Shown here: positions 9,405 through 21,638 of the stretch, piece by piece
Layout: each line of letters starts with the position of its first letter
How positions within the stretch are numbered: the stretch's first letter is position 1
Assembly (NCBI GenBank): GCA_949317995.1
Contig: OX439036.1
Location: 7,110,356 to 7,174,355, forward strand
Direction of reading: 5' to 3'
Length of the DNA: 64,000 nucleotides
Source: Acholoe squamosa
Lineage: Eukaryota; Annelida; Polychaeta; Phyllodocida; Polynoidae
Program-made: the position numbers and the translations under genes
The notes under the pieces: model-generated
Told to the model about the DNA's origin: nothing
What the model saw: the letters and a program-made list of their open reading frames with translations, nothing else
The model's database searches: none

Positions 9405-9770
9405 CTGGGGAATGATGAGATCTGCAGGACCAAATGGCCTGCGAGGGGAAAAACTTTTCTTATAGACTGCACTCCACACAGTGTGTGTATGCAAACTGAG
9501 AACACGGCCATATAGTGTATGCCAATAGAGGACTTGGTCTTAGTTAAGGTCCATACAGTGTGTGTAGACAAATTGGGGACATGGCCCCACAGTGTGTCTA
9601 TGCAAAAAGAGGACTTGGTCTGAGACACAACATGTGTAGGCAAACTGGGGACTTAGTCTTAGATATACTCCACACAGTGTGTGTAGGCAAACTGAGGACA
9701 TGACCACACAGTGTGTGTAGGCAAATAGAGGACTTGGTCTAAGATACACTCCACACAGTGTGGTCTCTCC
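9405..9770. repeat. Diverged minisatellite block, duplicated at 11041-11430
   Basis: Starts GATGAGATCTGCAGGACC, continues into diverged CACACAGTGTGTG/GAGGACTTGG units, and matches 11041-11430 over most of its length. It belongs to the same family as the 7030-8345 array. Confidence 0.8.
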
Positions 9771-9811
9771 CCGCACCTTGTCAGAGTAGGACCTCTCCTA
9801 AAGGTGAACAC

Positions 9812-11042
9812 ATGCCACACATACTAAATTCAGAATGATTAACATGCTGAGGCTTTTCAAAGAAGGGTTATGACTGTTTAAGTGTGTCAACAAAATGTCC
9901 CCAATTGACCTTAAGAGACTTGTGCTGTGTGTGTGAAAAATCAGTGCAAAATTCCACTTTCTATAGTATAAAATCCTAGCCTATTTAGTCTGACCATATA
10001 ATTCATAAAGTGTTGTATAATGGTAGATGTAGTATTTGAATAGACTTAGGCACAGGGAGGTGGTAGGAGGCCGGGAGGTGGTGATAGGGTGCCGGGAGAA
10101 GGGTACCCCACTCTGAAGCAGTTACAAATTGAACATTTCTAACCAGCGATCTAGCAACCCATTTTTATATATAGTGTAACCAAAATGGCAGGACCCCACA
10201 CTCCAGGGTGGTGACTGAACAAGGATCCCACATCCCAGGAGCAGAAGGTGTATGAACCAGGAAGGTGTCTGTATTGTCTAATTCTCATGATCTTAATGGG
10301 ACAGGTCTTATTTAGTTCTGTGTGCATAATTGCGCACATGATATCCCAGCATGTATTAGGGTCCCTGCTATAATAGAAGTTGTGCAAGTCAAAAGACTTA
10401 AGTGCTTGATGAAAATCATTTTTGACATAGTACCTGTATGATCTCCCAACAAATTAGATACTAGTCATGTTTAAAAAATACATATCCTTATCCATGCAAC
10501 TGCCTACCCCTTTTTACACAAATTTATATAGATCTATATTGATGTACCAATTCCATGATATCAGTGATATCACCAACATGTGCACTAAATTGACAGGACC
10601 CCACATTCCAGGGTGGTGACTGAACAAGGATCCCACATATCAGCAGCAGAAGGTATATGAACCAAAAAGGTGTCTGTATCAAGGGAACATTATAGATATT
10701 TACCTGCATGCACCAATGTCTAATAACAATTCAATTCTTGTGGTCCACATTCATACAACAATAGTGAATTCAATTTCTGGCCCTTTTCTCATCTGAATTA
10801 ATGTACACTTGAGTATTACAATCCAATAATATGTCAGTTAATGAAAACTAAAAAAAAATGAGAATGTTGATTGAGAGCAGACTTTGGGTCTATGAGTAAC
10901 ATGAAAAGTGATGTATGTATGTTTTTATTCCTGTCATATAGAGCCAATACCTTAATTAATGTGACCAGAACCTTGGGTTAATTGGGTCACAGAAACAGGT
11001 AAATTGTATACCAATCCCTGCAGTGCTGAAGCTTTGAAGTGG
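9812..11042. repeat. Segmental repeat, copy 1 (~1.23 kb)
   Basis: Begins GCCACACATACTAAATTCAG and ends CTGAAGCTTTGAAGTGGGG. It recurs almost base for base at 12873-14101 in the same orientation. Inside it a ~90-bp segment (GACAGGACCCCACATTCCAG and neighbours) is itself duplicated at about 10185 and 10580. No ORF of interest; the short minus-strand frames conserved between copies look like chance. It could be a non-autonomous element, but I find no terminal repeats or target duplication. Confidence 0.85.
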
Positions 11043-11430
11043 GGAATAATGAGATCTGCAGGACCTTATGTCCTGCAAGGGGAAAAACTTTTCTTATAGA
11101 CTGCACTCCACACAGTGTGTGTATGGAAACTGAGGACATGGCCACATAGTGTATTCCAATAGAGGATGTGGTATTAGCTAAGATCCACACACTGTGTGTA
11201 GACAAATTGGGGACATGGCCCCACAGTGTGTCTATGCAAAAAGAGGACTTGGTCTGAGACACAGCATGTGTACAGGCAAACTGGGGACTTAGTCTAAAAT
11301 ATACTCCATGCAGTATGTGTAGGCAAACTGAGGACAAAGCCATACAATGTGTGTTATAATAGAAGACTTTGTCTTAGATATCCTCCACACAGTGTGTGGA
11401 GGCAAACGGAGGACATGGCCACACCTCCTC
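11041..11430. repeat. Diverged minisatellite block, second copy
   Basis: Counterpart of 9405-9770 with the same GAGATCTGCAGGACC start and the same order of diverged units. Confidence 0.8.
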
Positions 11431-11504
11431 TTCCCATGCAGCAGAATTTATACAGTCAACTTTGTTTTATCATTTGACATATCACTGCTGAACAATATTT
11501 CAGC

Positions 11505-11900
11505 AGTGAAAAAAGGGAGGCTATGGGCTTGGGCATCAGCGATGACCTTGAAAAATGGTTATAAACATGATTTCTAGTGTGTCAACAAAATGTCCCTAAT
11601 TTGACCTTAAGAGACTTGTGCTGTGTGTGAAAAATCAGCGCAAAATTCCACTTTCTATAGTATAAAATCCTAGCCTATTTAGGTTGACCATATAACTCAT
11701 TAAGTGTTGTATAATGGTAGATGTAGTATTTGAATAGACTTAGGCACAGGGAGGTGATAGGAGGCCTGGAGGTGGCGATAGGGTGCCAGGAGAAGGTGAG
11801 GGAGGCTGGGGGAGGTGAGCAGAGACCAGGAGAAAGTGATGGGCAGCCAAGAGAAATGAGGGAGTGACTGGGAGAAGATAGGGGAAACACTTGGGAAAAT
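11505..11900. repeat. Partial third copy of the dispersed repeat, then purine-rich GGGAGGTG tract
   Basis: 11540-11765 matches the first ~270 bp of copies 9812 and 12873. It then departs into a purine-rich tract with GGGAGGTG/GGAGAAGG iterations up to about 11900, followed by an AGCAGC and poly-C stretch. No gene. Confidence 0.75.
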
Positions 11901-12059
11901 AATGAAACTTAAGCAGCAGCAACCCCCCCCCCCTCCTCTATCTGCAAGAGCTTGATGTAATAGGAATAAATCAATTGCTCAAAATTTGGTAATGACACTG
12001 TATTTTTGCATGAAGATCATGAACAGATTAAATACACTGTAAATACATTGTGCATTCTG

Positions 12060-12510
12060 TTGAGAATTACACATATTTACAATATTTTTACACTAGCATT
12101 TGGTAGGGTGTACCCCATTGGTGAAAGCAATGCAAATTCTATTGAAAATTACACATATTTATATCACTTTTACAGCAGAATTTTGAAGAGTGTGAGCAAA
12201 CGGTAAATTCATTGCAAACTCTGGCGAGAATTACACATATTCTCATTACCTTTACACCATCATTAGCAAGGTAAAGGAACGCAAATGCCAGTGCATGTAT
12301 TTACATCACCTTTAAATCAGCTTTACAAAGAGTGTAATTCCATAGTAAAGTAATACATATTTTGGTGACAATTACACATATTTACACTACCATCACATCA
12401 TCATTACTAAGGGTGTAAACCAATGGAAAATGCAATGCAAACTTTGGTGACAATTGCACATATTTACATCACTTTTACTTGAGATTTACAAACAAATTAA
12501 ATGTATGTAA
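12060..12510. repeat. ~82-bp degenerate tandem repeat (AATTACACATATTTACA core)
   Basis: Five units share GA(G/C/A)AATTACACATATTTA followed by TTTACA and AGGGTGTA motifs, at a spacing near 82 bp; the third unit is longer. AT-rich, no coding potential. Confidence 0.8.
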
Positions 12511-12599
12511 ATATCGTTCAATGTAAAGGCCAGGTAAATAGTATGTAAATTCTGAGCACAATCTTTACACAGAAATGCGACCTTTACATTTTGTAAAGC

Positions 12600-12835
12600 C
12601 CATATCTCGTGCAGTGTGTATAACAGAAGGGGAAACTATATAGCTTCATCTACAGAAATATTATACTCTGTGTTAATCAGAGCGAGTTATTATCTGTTAC
12701 ATTCTGTACTAGGTTGTAGTTAAGTACATGACGTGACTATGTTTACTGCACCTCTATATTGACCTGGCTATTCATTTTTCACTTTCAGTATCTCAACATT
12801 TATGTAATGATTATCTAGCCTTTACTCAGAAAAGG
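12600..12835. repeat. Inverted duplicate of 17158-18105, empty TTAA site
   Basis: The reverse complement of this ~235 bp is found at 17158-17270 plus 17986-18105. Here the TTAA at 12720-12723 is uninterrupted. In the other copy the same TTAA is duplicated around a 715-bp insertion. Confidence 0.8.
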
Positions 12836-12872
12836 GAAGAAAAAGAAACAATTAGCCCTATCACTTTAGTGG

Positions 12873-14101
12873 CCACACATACTAAATTCAGAATGATTAA
12901 CATGCTGAGGCTTTTCAAAGAAGGGTTATGACTGTTTAAGTGTGTCAACAAAATGTCCCCAATTGACCTTAAGAGACTTGTGCTGTGTGTGTGAAAAATC
13001 AGTGCAAAATTCCACTTTCTATAATATAAAATCCTAGCCTATTTAGGCTGACCATATAATTCATAAAGTGTTGTATAATGGTAGATGTAGTATTTGAATA
13101 GACTTAGGCACAGGGAGGTGGTAGGAGGCCGGGAGGTGGTGATAGGATGCCGGGAGAAGGGTACCCCACTCTGAAGCAGTCACAAATTGAACATTTCTAA
13201 CCAGCGATCTAGCAACCCATTTTTATATATAGTGTAACCAAAATGGCAGGACCCCACACTTCAGGGTGGTGACTGAACAAGGATCCCACATCCCAGGAGC
13301 AGAAGGTGTATGAACCAGGAAGGTGTCTGTATTGTCTAATTCTCATGATCTTAATGGGACAGGTCTTATTTAGTTCTGTGTGCATAATTGCGCACATGAT
13401 ATCCCAGCATGTATTAGGGTCCCTGCTATAATAGAAGTTGTGCAAGTCAAAAGACTTAAGTGCTTGATGAAAATCATTTTTGACATAGTACCTGTATGAT
13501 CTCCCAACAAATTAGATACTAGTCATGTTTAAAAAATACATATCCTTATCCATGCAACTGCCTACCCCTTTTTACACAAATTTATATTGATCTATATTGA
13601 TGTACCAATTCCATGATATCAGTGATATCACCAACATGTGCACTAAAATGACAGGACCCCACACTCCAGGGCGGTGACTGAACAAGGATCCCACATATCA
13701 GCAGCAGAAGGTATATGAACCAAAAAGGTGTCTGTATCAAGGGAACATTATAGATATTTACCTGCATGCACCAAAGTCTAATAACAATTCAATTCTTGTG
13801 GTCCACATTCATACAACAATAGTGAATTCAATTGCTGGCCCTTTTCTCATCTGAATTAATGTACACGTGAGTATTACCATCCAATGATATGTCAGTTAAT
13901 GAAAACTAAAAACAAAAATGAGAATGTTGATTGAGAGCAGACTTTGGGTCTATGAGTAACATGAAAAGTGATGTATGTATGTTTCTATTCCTGTTGTATA
14001 AAGCCAATGCCATTAATGTGACCAGAACCTTAGGTTAATTGGGTCACAGAAATGGTCAAGTTGTAAACTAATCCCTGCAGTGCTAAAGCTTTGAAGTGGG
14101 G
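12873..14101. repeat. Segmental repeat, copy 2 (~1.23 kb)
   Basis: Direct repeat of 9812-11042 with only scattered substitutions, indicating a fairly recent duplication. The right junction differs: here it runs into GAGGGACCCCACAGTAC, in copy 1 into the minisatellite block. Confidence 0.85.
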
Positions 14102-14479
14102 AGGGACCCCACAGTACATGGTGAGGACTGACTAAAGACCCCATAAGCCAGGGGGAGGACTGACATAAATATGTCTTTGTCCTTCCTACATTAGAGCTGT
14201 CAGAGAGTAGAGCAGAGAAAACATACAGCAGTTGTTTATGCATATCTTCTCAAAAGTTGCATGATTATTTTTCTGTGTTTTTGACTGTATATTACCTTAA
14301 TGTTGGTTTTAGGTTCAGAAGAAAATTTTGTACAGTACATCAGAGCCATCTAAATGTTTTCTCTTCTGCAGTTCCTCCTATATCCACTCACTCCCAAGGG
14401 GAACCTTATCACAAGGACTCCCTTTACAATGAAAATCTAATTTTGGATATGTCATCGGTTTGCTCAGAGTATGTATACA

Positions 14480-14855
14480 CTAGTTTTCTTTTTGCAGACG
14501 TGCACTGCATTAGTTTGTATACACACACTTTATGGACCTTATCTTTAACCAGGTCCTGTATTTGCCCACATGGTGTACTAATGTCCTCTATTTGCATACA
14601 CTGTTAGATACCTGTTTCTATCATCTATAACTGTTATCTTCTCACTATCATTAGTCACCTTACTATATCCTGTCTACCATTTCCTTTACAAACAATTATC
14701 AGAACTCATCTTTAATAGTAACTCCAACACATAGAGTTTAACAACACATACTGTGTGGCCATTTCCTCAGTTTGCATACATATACTGTGTGTCCTCAGTT
14801 TGCATACACACTCTGTTTTGGCTAAGTCCTCAGTTTGCAAACACACTGTGTGGAG
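14480..14855. repeat. CACACAGTGTGTG-type minisatellite, inverted orientation
   Basis: Diverged units such as CCTCAGTTTGCATACACAC and CCTCTATTTGCATACACTG are the reverse complement of the 7030-8345 units. The array is cut at 14855 by the solo LTR and resumes beyond it at 16105 (ATCTAAGATCAAGTCCTCT), showing the LTR landed in the minisatellite. Confidence 0.75.
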
Positions 14856-16100
14856 TATCATATACCATTTTATTATCTCATAAATTGTGACATATTATTG
14901 TATTGATCAAACAATGTATTGTATAAATACATAGGTTGGTTCTAAGAGCTATAAGAGCGCTCAAACTTTGTATAAGAGCGTTCATGCTCCACTGCACACC
15001 AGCTATATCAAATATACACAAGTTACATCACCCAGGGCACTATATAATAACTTGTAAGTGAATGCAAACGGCCGTTAGGGGTGCCTGGGCACCGCTGACG
15101 CCGTCATGGGTGTCTGAGCACCCAAACACTGAACAATAGCTTACATAAGTCACGACGCCATAACCTTCCGGTCGCTCTAGCGTCGCTCCTGAGCAACCTA
15201 GGTCAAATATCAAAGCATTTATGGAAAGCCCATAATTAGACGGTCAAAATGAGCCCAAGATCAAGGCGGAACTCGCTACAGACTAAGGAATGCGCTACAG
15301 ACAAACCAGCGCAAGTTACGCGCCCGGCAAGCGGGCATTAGTAACTTGGCATATTCAAGTCCGGGCATGCGCAAAATGGCGGTTATAGCAGCGTAAACTT
15401 CCGAGATATGAGGGTCTGAAGTTACAGAACTGACCAGGACAATGGGGGACATAGCGGCGTCCATAGGGGTCCTTTGTGCACCCTGTGACACATGAAAGAC
15501 CCCCCTCAAACAATTGCAGAGTTAGGCAGATGCCACTGGCCCCAGTCAGTCTGAGGTGCAATGCCAAGATTTGGTACAAATAGCCTGGCTGCACCTCCTA
15601 GAAATCAGAATCTCCAGAACAGCTCAAGAGGTAACATCTCCAGTCATCTCCTGCTACCTGCTATACCACTGCACTATGGTGAAACTATGCTAGACAGGCA
15701 TTGGTTTCCATCATTAGTGGCCAGAGGGTATCTTCCTCCAGACATCCACCAGAGGGTAAAGTTATTCATTATTACATTATTCCTCTAAGTAGCAGGTCAG
15801 GAGCTAGGTGTGGGAACCCACCTAGAACTATGCTGGACATTGTATTATTATTACCTCACAGGTGGAGTGGAACAGAACATTATACTTTATAAACTATTGT
15901 ATATTTACTGTATGTGCAAATTACCTGCATATTAACAACTGTGTGATTGATATTTCTTACATGTTGCCTAAAGCTGAATAAACCAGTGATAACTGGAAAT
16001 AACACTATTTAGAAGAGCCTGTTGGATTTACACTATATATCACTAGTCATATGATATTTCTCATATGACAACTTGATCATGCATAATTACTAGTATGACA
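14856..16100 (+). mobile_element. Solo LTR of the env-bearing Gypsy family
   Basis: About 1245 bp, the reverse complement of the LTRs at 18805, 24234, 38290 and 47116. It begins TATCATATACC, ends CTAGTATGACA, and is flanked by the direct 4-bp repeat GGAG (14852-14855 and 16101-16104). No internal sequence remains, so it is a product of LTR-LTR recombination. It is in the opposite orientation to the two full elements, so the family has inserted at least three times in this window. Confidence 0.9.
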
Positions 16101-16104
16101 GGAG

Positions 16105-16330
16105 TATATCTAAGATCAAGTCCTCTATGTGTGTGTGTACATCATAAGGACTCTGTGTGTAACTGTGTGTGTACCTCAAAGGAAGGTACAGTGTAACTGT
16201 GTCTGTGTACCTGACAAGGCTAACATCAGAGTACCTCATTAGGACCCATTCGGTAACTGTGTGTGTGTGTACCTCATAAAGAAACAATGTAACTGTGTGT
16301 GTACCTCATAAAGACACAATGTAATTATGT
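16105..16330. repeat. TGTGTGTACCTCATAAGG-type degenerate minisatellite
   Basis: Iterated GTAACTGTGTGTGTACCTCAT(A)AAG units; related units appear at 18110-18250. The core CCTCATAAGG is the complement of the CCTTATGAGG motif at 6.3 kb. Confidence 0.75.
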
Positions 16331-16390
16331 GTGTACATCTGCCCTAGCTCCGAAAACACCAACCAAGAAGAAGTAGCTTATAGTATTTAC

Positions 16391-16580
16391 CTTAACCTGG
16401 AGTGTCTTGTAGGAGTCTGAGACCTGAGGGCTAGTCCCTTGGGGCTTTATAGGGGTATCAGCCCACATGGGCACTTTCGGAAAGTACCTTATGTATACTC
16501 CCTCTAACGTGTTAGCGGCTGGGAGTGCAGCGACCGTTGCAACTCTATTATGGTTTCGGTTTTGCCCATAGGTAGCCATG
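16391..16580 (-). other. Possible orphan first exon (unknown protein start)
   Basis: On minus an ATG at 16580 opens a frame (MATYGQNRNHNRVATVAALP...) to a consensus-like donor (AAG|GTAAAT) near 16391. Just upstream is CACGTGACGTCA (about 16607-16618), overlapping E-box and CRE-like sites, in a stretch with relatively many CpGs. This looks like a promoter plus first exon, but downstream exons would have to lie left of the solo LTR and I see none. I do not recognise the peptide. It could be chance. Confidence 0.25.
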
Positions 16581-17270
16581 ACATCACATATGACGTAGTT
16601 GATGTCACGTGACGTCACTGATGTGCTGCGGGAGTGGCAAGTTTTGTGATGCAACACCAAGCAACCATTGTCACCCTGACTGCAGGCATAGTGTAGGCAG
16701 TGCCCGGGAGGCAGTGTCATCACAACTACCGGTAGTGTTGGTTTGAGACTTTCCTCACAACATTCTGTACCGCTGTGGTGGGAATCTAGATCTAGTATAG
16801 GCTTTGCTGAGTTTAAAAGGCCTATTAGAATATCGAAATCAGGGAGAGTTCATCAGTTAAAAGTGCCTAAATCTATAAAAAAAACGGGAGATGCGTGAAA
16901 ATCATCGTACATTGTTCATCATCCAACCTTGGAAAAATCTCGGCCAGTTTGAGAGTGTAGGCATGCACCAAGTGTAGGGCAGGGCTTGATCAATCCATAT
17001 TTCAACATCATTTTTCTAGTTATGTTTGTCCCCTTGAAAATTTCTGCGCGTCCAAGTGAACCTGCCCCCTGATAAATAGTAAGCACTCCCTTAGTAGGTA
17101 TACATGTCTAGATGCATGTGGCAACTCCTGCACATGGTCACAGGCAGATTTTTCTTGTCTGAGTAAAGGCTAGATAATTATTATATAAATGTTGAGATAC
17201 TGAAAGTAAAAGATAAATAGCCAGGTCAAAATATTAAGGTGCAGTAAACATAGTCACGTCATGTACTTAA

Positions 17271-17985
17271 AGGCCCACCTCGCAATGCCCTGGTAGTGCT
17301 TTTGGGGATATATGATTGGTCAAGGAGAGGAGGCTGAGGGACCATGCAGGGCCCTGAGACATGTGGTGTATGTCACCCTAAAGTGTTGAAACCTCTAGGG
17401 TCAGAGGTCACAGACCAGAAAAGTAGCAGTTGGGTTTGAATCTAGACACCAAAACAAAAAGCTGTCATCTTCTAAACAGCCATTATACCAGAATGACAAA
17501 TTCTAGAATTTACACCAATCACCTCATGCTAACACATATATTTAGGTGTGTGAACATGACAAATCAACTGTTAGTCCTTAGTTAGAAATTAGCAGATTTC
17601 TATAAGGCTGTGCCCAGTCTCAGGCATCCACATGGTGTTGTGTATGTATGTGATATTGTATACCATACAACTGGTACTGTTAGTGAATAACCAATCAGGG
17701 GGACTACTCTGTGTCTGCCTATCATTCACATAGACAAATGGTTTTCTGTGTAGAAAGATTTGAATTTACATTTGCTATTACCTGAATATAAGCTAACAAT
17801 ATGAAATGAATTTTAGATAGCATCATTTGCCTTAGGTTCACTCATACTTGTGCAATTTTAGAAAAGCAAGAATTAGATATGTCCTTAGTATTCTTTGGAT
17901 ACATTGCTGACCTGTGTACATCAGTTGGCACAGAGGGCATTTAAAAAGGGGTGTGGCATGCAGTTCATATAGTCCAGTGGGGCCT
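17271..17985. mobile_element. TTAA-flanked MITE (piggyBac-like), 715 bp
   Basis: TTAA occurs at both edges (17267-17270 and 17986-17989). The inverted paralogue at 12600-12835 is continuous across a single TTAA, so the insertion is proven by an empty site. Termini are short: AGGCCCAC at the left against AGGCCCCAC (complement of the right end). No transposase ORF, so non-autonomous. It is not obviously related to the MITE at 8530-9346. Confidence 0.8.
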
Positions 17986-18109
17986 TTAACTACAACCTAG
18001 TACAGAATGTAACAGATAATAACTCGCTCTGATTAACACAGAGTCAGATGATATTTCTGTAGACGAAGCTATATAGTTTCCCCTTCTATTATACACAGTA
18101 GATCGAGTC

Positions 18110-18250
18110 AATACAGGTCAATTACCCTTGTGTGTACCTCATAAGGACTCATTCGGTAACTGTGTGTGTGTGTGTACCTCATAAAGACACAATGTAATTA
18201 TGTGTGTACCTCATAAGAACACTCTGTGTGTGTACCTCATAAGACTAACA
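18110..18250. repeat. CCTCATAAGG/TGTGTGTAC degenerate minisatellite
   Basis: Four to five units of the kind seen at 16105-16330. Beyond it, 18255-18804 holds no gene or repeat I can support. Confidence 0.7.
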
Positions 18251-18804
18251 TCTGGGGGACACTGCATAACATTATACTGTAGCTCACGACCCCTATGACT
18301 AGGATAATCATCAGGAGCGACCCGCTACTGGTCAGTATAATCAGCCCCTAATATGTAAAAATAAAAAGTAGCCACTAATATCGGCTGCTATTTAGCTACA
18401 TTTACCCCACAGGGTTCTCCAGTTAAAAAAGGGACACTATGTTGTAGTCTTGAATAGACAACTCTGAAATAAGTATGTCCTGCCAGGGCTCCACAATGCG
18501 GTATGGAGCGGCAGCGTTACAGGCAGCATGCCAAAATCTATTGTTCTCAGTGACACATGTAAACAAAAAGAACAAAGGAATATCTGTGCCGCCTATCATG
18601 CTGCTGCCCCATGCAGCCTATCGGAGCTTGGGCTTATGTTTTGATTATGGACATTTCCCTAGATTTTTTGGCTTTGAGATGGATGCAACCTATTTCTTTC
18701 AACTATTCTCCACCTTGTTTTTCTTATTACACTGAACAAAGTAGAGACCATTGCATACCAAATCATCACCTGATATCTAAATTGTTGGTGCTTTGGCTTG
18801 ATAT

Positions 18805-19990
18805 TGTCATACTAGTTATTGTGCATGATCAAGTTGTCATATGAGAAATATCATAAGACTAGTGGTATATAGTGTGAATACATTAAGCTCTCATAAAATA
18901 GTGTTATTTCCAGTTGTCACTGGTTTATTCAGCTTTAGGCAACATGTAAGAAATATCAATCATACAGTAGTTAGTATGTAGGTAATTTGTACATACAGTA
19001 AATATACAGTAATTTATAAAGTATAATGTTCTGTTCCACTCCACCTGTGAGGTATTAATAATACAATGTCCAGCATAGTTCTAGGTGGGTTCCCACACCT
19101 AGCTCCTGACCTGCTGCTTAGAGGAATAATGTAATAATGAATAACTTTACCCTCTGGTGGAAGTCTTGAGCGGTTCTTGGTGTTCTGTCCTCTTGGAGGT
19201 GCAGACAGGCTATTTGTAGCAAATCTTGGAAAAGCACCTCCAGACTGACTGGGGCCAGTAGCATCTGCCTAACTCTGCAATTGTTTGAGGGAGGCTTTCA
19301 TGTGTCACTGGGTCCACAAAGGACCCCCATGGGCGCCGCTGTGTCCCCCTTTGTCTTGGTCAGTTCTGTAACTTCAGACCCTCATATCTCGGTCGTTTAC
19401 GCAGCTACAACCGCCATTTTGCGCATGCGCGGAGTTGAATATGCCAAGTTTATAATGCCTGCTGGATAGGCGCGTAACTTGCGCCGATTCGTCTGTAGTG
19501 CACTCGGAGGTCGATTCAGTCTCCATGGCGTAACTTCCTTAATAATGGGAGTTCCGCCTTGATCTTGGGCTCATTTTGACCGTCTAATTATGGGCTTTCC
19601 ATAAATGCTTTGATATTTGACCTAGGTTGCTCAGGAGCGACGCTAGAGCGACCGGACGGTTATGGCGTTGTGCTTATGTAACCCATTGTTCAGTCCTTAG
19701 AGTGCTCAGACACTCATGACGGCGTCTGTGGTGCCCAGGCACCCCTAACGGCCGTTTGCATTCACTTACAAGTTATTAGTTTGTGCACTGAACCATTAGG
19801 TCGGACCCTTTGATGTCACAAACTCTGTCTAACTGACTTGGCTGGTGTGCAGTGGGGCATGAACGCTCTTATACAAAGTTTGAGCGCTCTTATAGCTCTT
19901 AGAACCAACCTATGTATTAATTTCTTAGATATTCTTTGATTAATACAATAATATGTTAGAATTTATGGAATAATAAAATGGTATATGATA
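18805..19990 (-). repeat. 3' LTR of outer element
   Basis: Matches 47116-48415 but lacks about 114 bp after GGAAGTCTTGAG. The deletion joins two GAG trinucleotides, suggesting microhomology repair. On minus it carries AATAAA near 18920 as polyadenylation signal, and TATAAGAGCG boxes near 19865. Confidence 0.9.
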
Positions 19991-20013
19991 GAATACTCCC
20001 TCTCCCCCGAGAG
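19991..20013 (-). promoter_or_regulatory. Polypurine tract of outer element
   Basis: On minus the sequence immediately before the 3' LTR reads CGGGGGAGAGGGAGT, a purine run suited to prime plus-strand DNA synthesis. The identical tract adjoins the inner 3' LTR. Confidence 0.8.
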
Positions 20014-20289
20014 AATGCGAAACTCCGTCATTTCGCCGAGGGAATGTACAATTTATACAATTTTTACCTTATTTTGGAGTTGTATACTGTTTGTAAGAGG
20101 ATTTGAAGTAATGGGGAGTGCTTCAAATGCAATTTTTGTGGTAGAGCTTTGTCAGTATAAACAATTTTCTCCTGGGTATAAGTACATTTCCGAGTTTCTA
20201 TATCTTACCATACCTGAGCGTATTTGCTTATGTAACATCAATTTTGGGTACAATTTTCCATTTTTATGTACAACATACAATTTGGCAAA

Positions 20290-20980
20290 ATAGTGTGCAA
20301 TTTTGGCATTCAATGTTCAATTAAGCGTGCAAATTGGACATAAATGACAATTTAGTGTGCAAATTTACAATTTCGCGTGAAATTGTGTCAATTGACAATT
20401 TTAGTATGCAAATATATAATTTTTGCGTACATTTGGCAATTTTAGTATGCAAATATATAATTTTCGCGTACATTTGGCAATTTCAGTATGCAAATATATA
20501 ATTTTCGCGTATATTTGGCAATTTTAGTATGCAAATATATAATTTCGAGTACATTTGGCAATTTTAGTATGCAAATATATAATTTCGCGTGCATTTGGCA
20601 ATTTCTAGTATGCCAATATATAATTTTGCGTTCAATTGGTGATTTCTGTATGTACATACATAATTTTGCGTACAGCTTGGATACACATAGAAATGTTGAT
20701 TTTCTAAAAAAGAATCTGATTTCAGTGTATGAATTGGGTACAGACATACAGTATAATGTGCAACATACAATTCAAGTGTGTAAATTGGGTACAAACTTAC
20801 AATCTAGTGTGCAAACATAAAATTTTAGTGTGCAAATTGGGTACAAGCGTACAATCTGGTGTGCAAACATACAATTTTTAGTGTGCAAATTGGGTACAAG
20901 CGTACAATCTGGTGTGCAAACATACAATTTTGTGTGCAAATTGGGTACAAACGTACAATCTAGTTTACACTCTACAATTT
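20290..20980. repeat. AT-rich iterated 3' region of outer element
   Basis: Two arrays: about nine ~40-bp units (TTTGGCAATTTTAGTATGCA plus ATATATAATTT and GCG) to about 20670, then ~52-bp units built on AAATTGGGTACAAGCGTACA. They lie between env and the polypurine tract. Open frames across them are repeat artefacts. Confidence 0.85.
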
Positions 20981-21638
20981 TTGGGATTTGAGACAAATTT
21001 TTCCGAGGACCGGAAAAACAAAGTACTTTATGTACAATAGGCTTGTTTGTCTCTGAGTTACTCTTTGATTTTGCTATATGGGTGTATTAATTGGCAATTT
21101 CGGCAGTGGGCCGCTGCTTAATTGACTTTTCCCTAGCCTTCTTGAGTATGTGTTCCTGAAAGAGATTATTTGGTGAGTATCTTAAGTAAACATTTTTCAT
21201 GTCAACAATTTTCCTCAACATTTTTTTTTTTTTTTTTTTTTTCATTCATTTTTCCAACAATTTTCTTGGATACCTAAGGTGTGTTACTTTAAGTAAATCT
21301 TGGTATAGTATACAAGTGCTAGTGGGTACAAAAACTGTCTTAGTTATCTACCTGCATTCATGTATATTAATGTTAGATTTGTACAATTTACAATGTGTAA
21401 TTTGCAATTTCGCAATTTTGCGCGTATATGCACGCATTAATCATCGATTTTTGTGAGAATACCATAGATTTTCATATTATACATCAACAAGTGGCTGTGT
21501 ATATATTTTTTTTTTCTCTAAATCAATTTTTCAATACTTAGATAATTTCATTGACAGTGGAGGTGTGTGTCATGTGTGAGATGTGTCATCTCAGTGTCTC
21601 CTGGTGGTGGACTGGGGGCAGTCTAGGCTGTGGGCAGT

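Noticed and set aside
10151..10387. 78-codon minus-strand ORF conserved at 13209-13445
   Set aside because: Both lie in the recent 1.2-kb duplication, so conservation is by copying; no domain and one random substitution.
20442..20996. Open frames on both strands in the AT-rich 3' region (also 25528-26388)
   Set aside because: Repeat artefacts of the ~40- and ~52-bp arrays.
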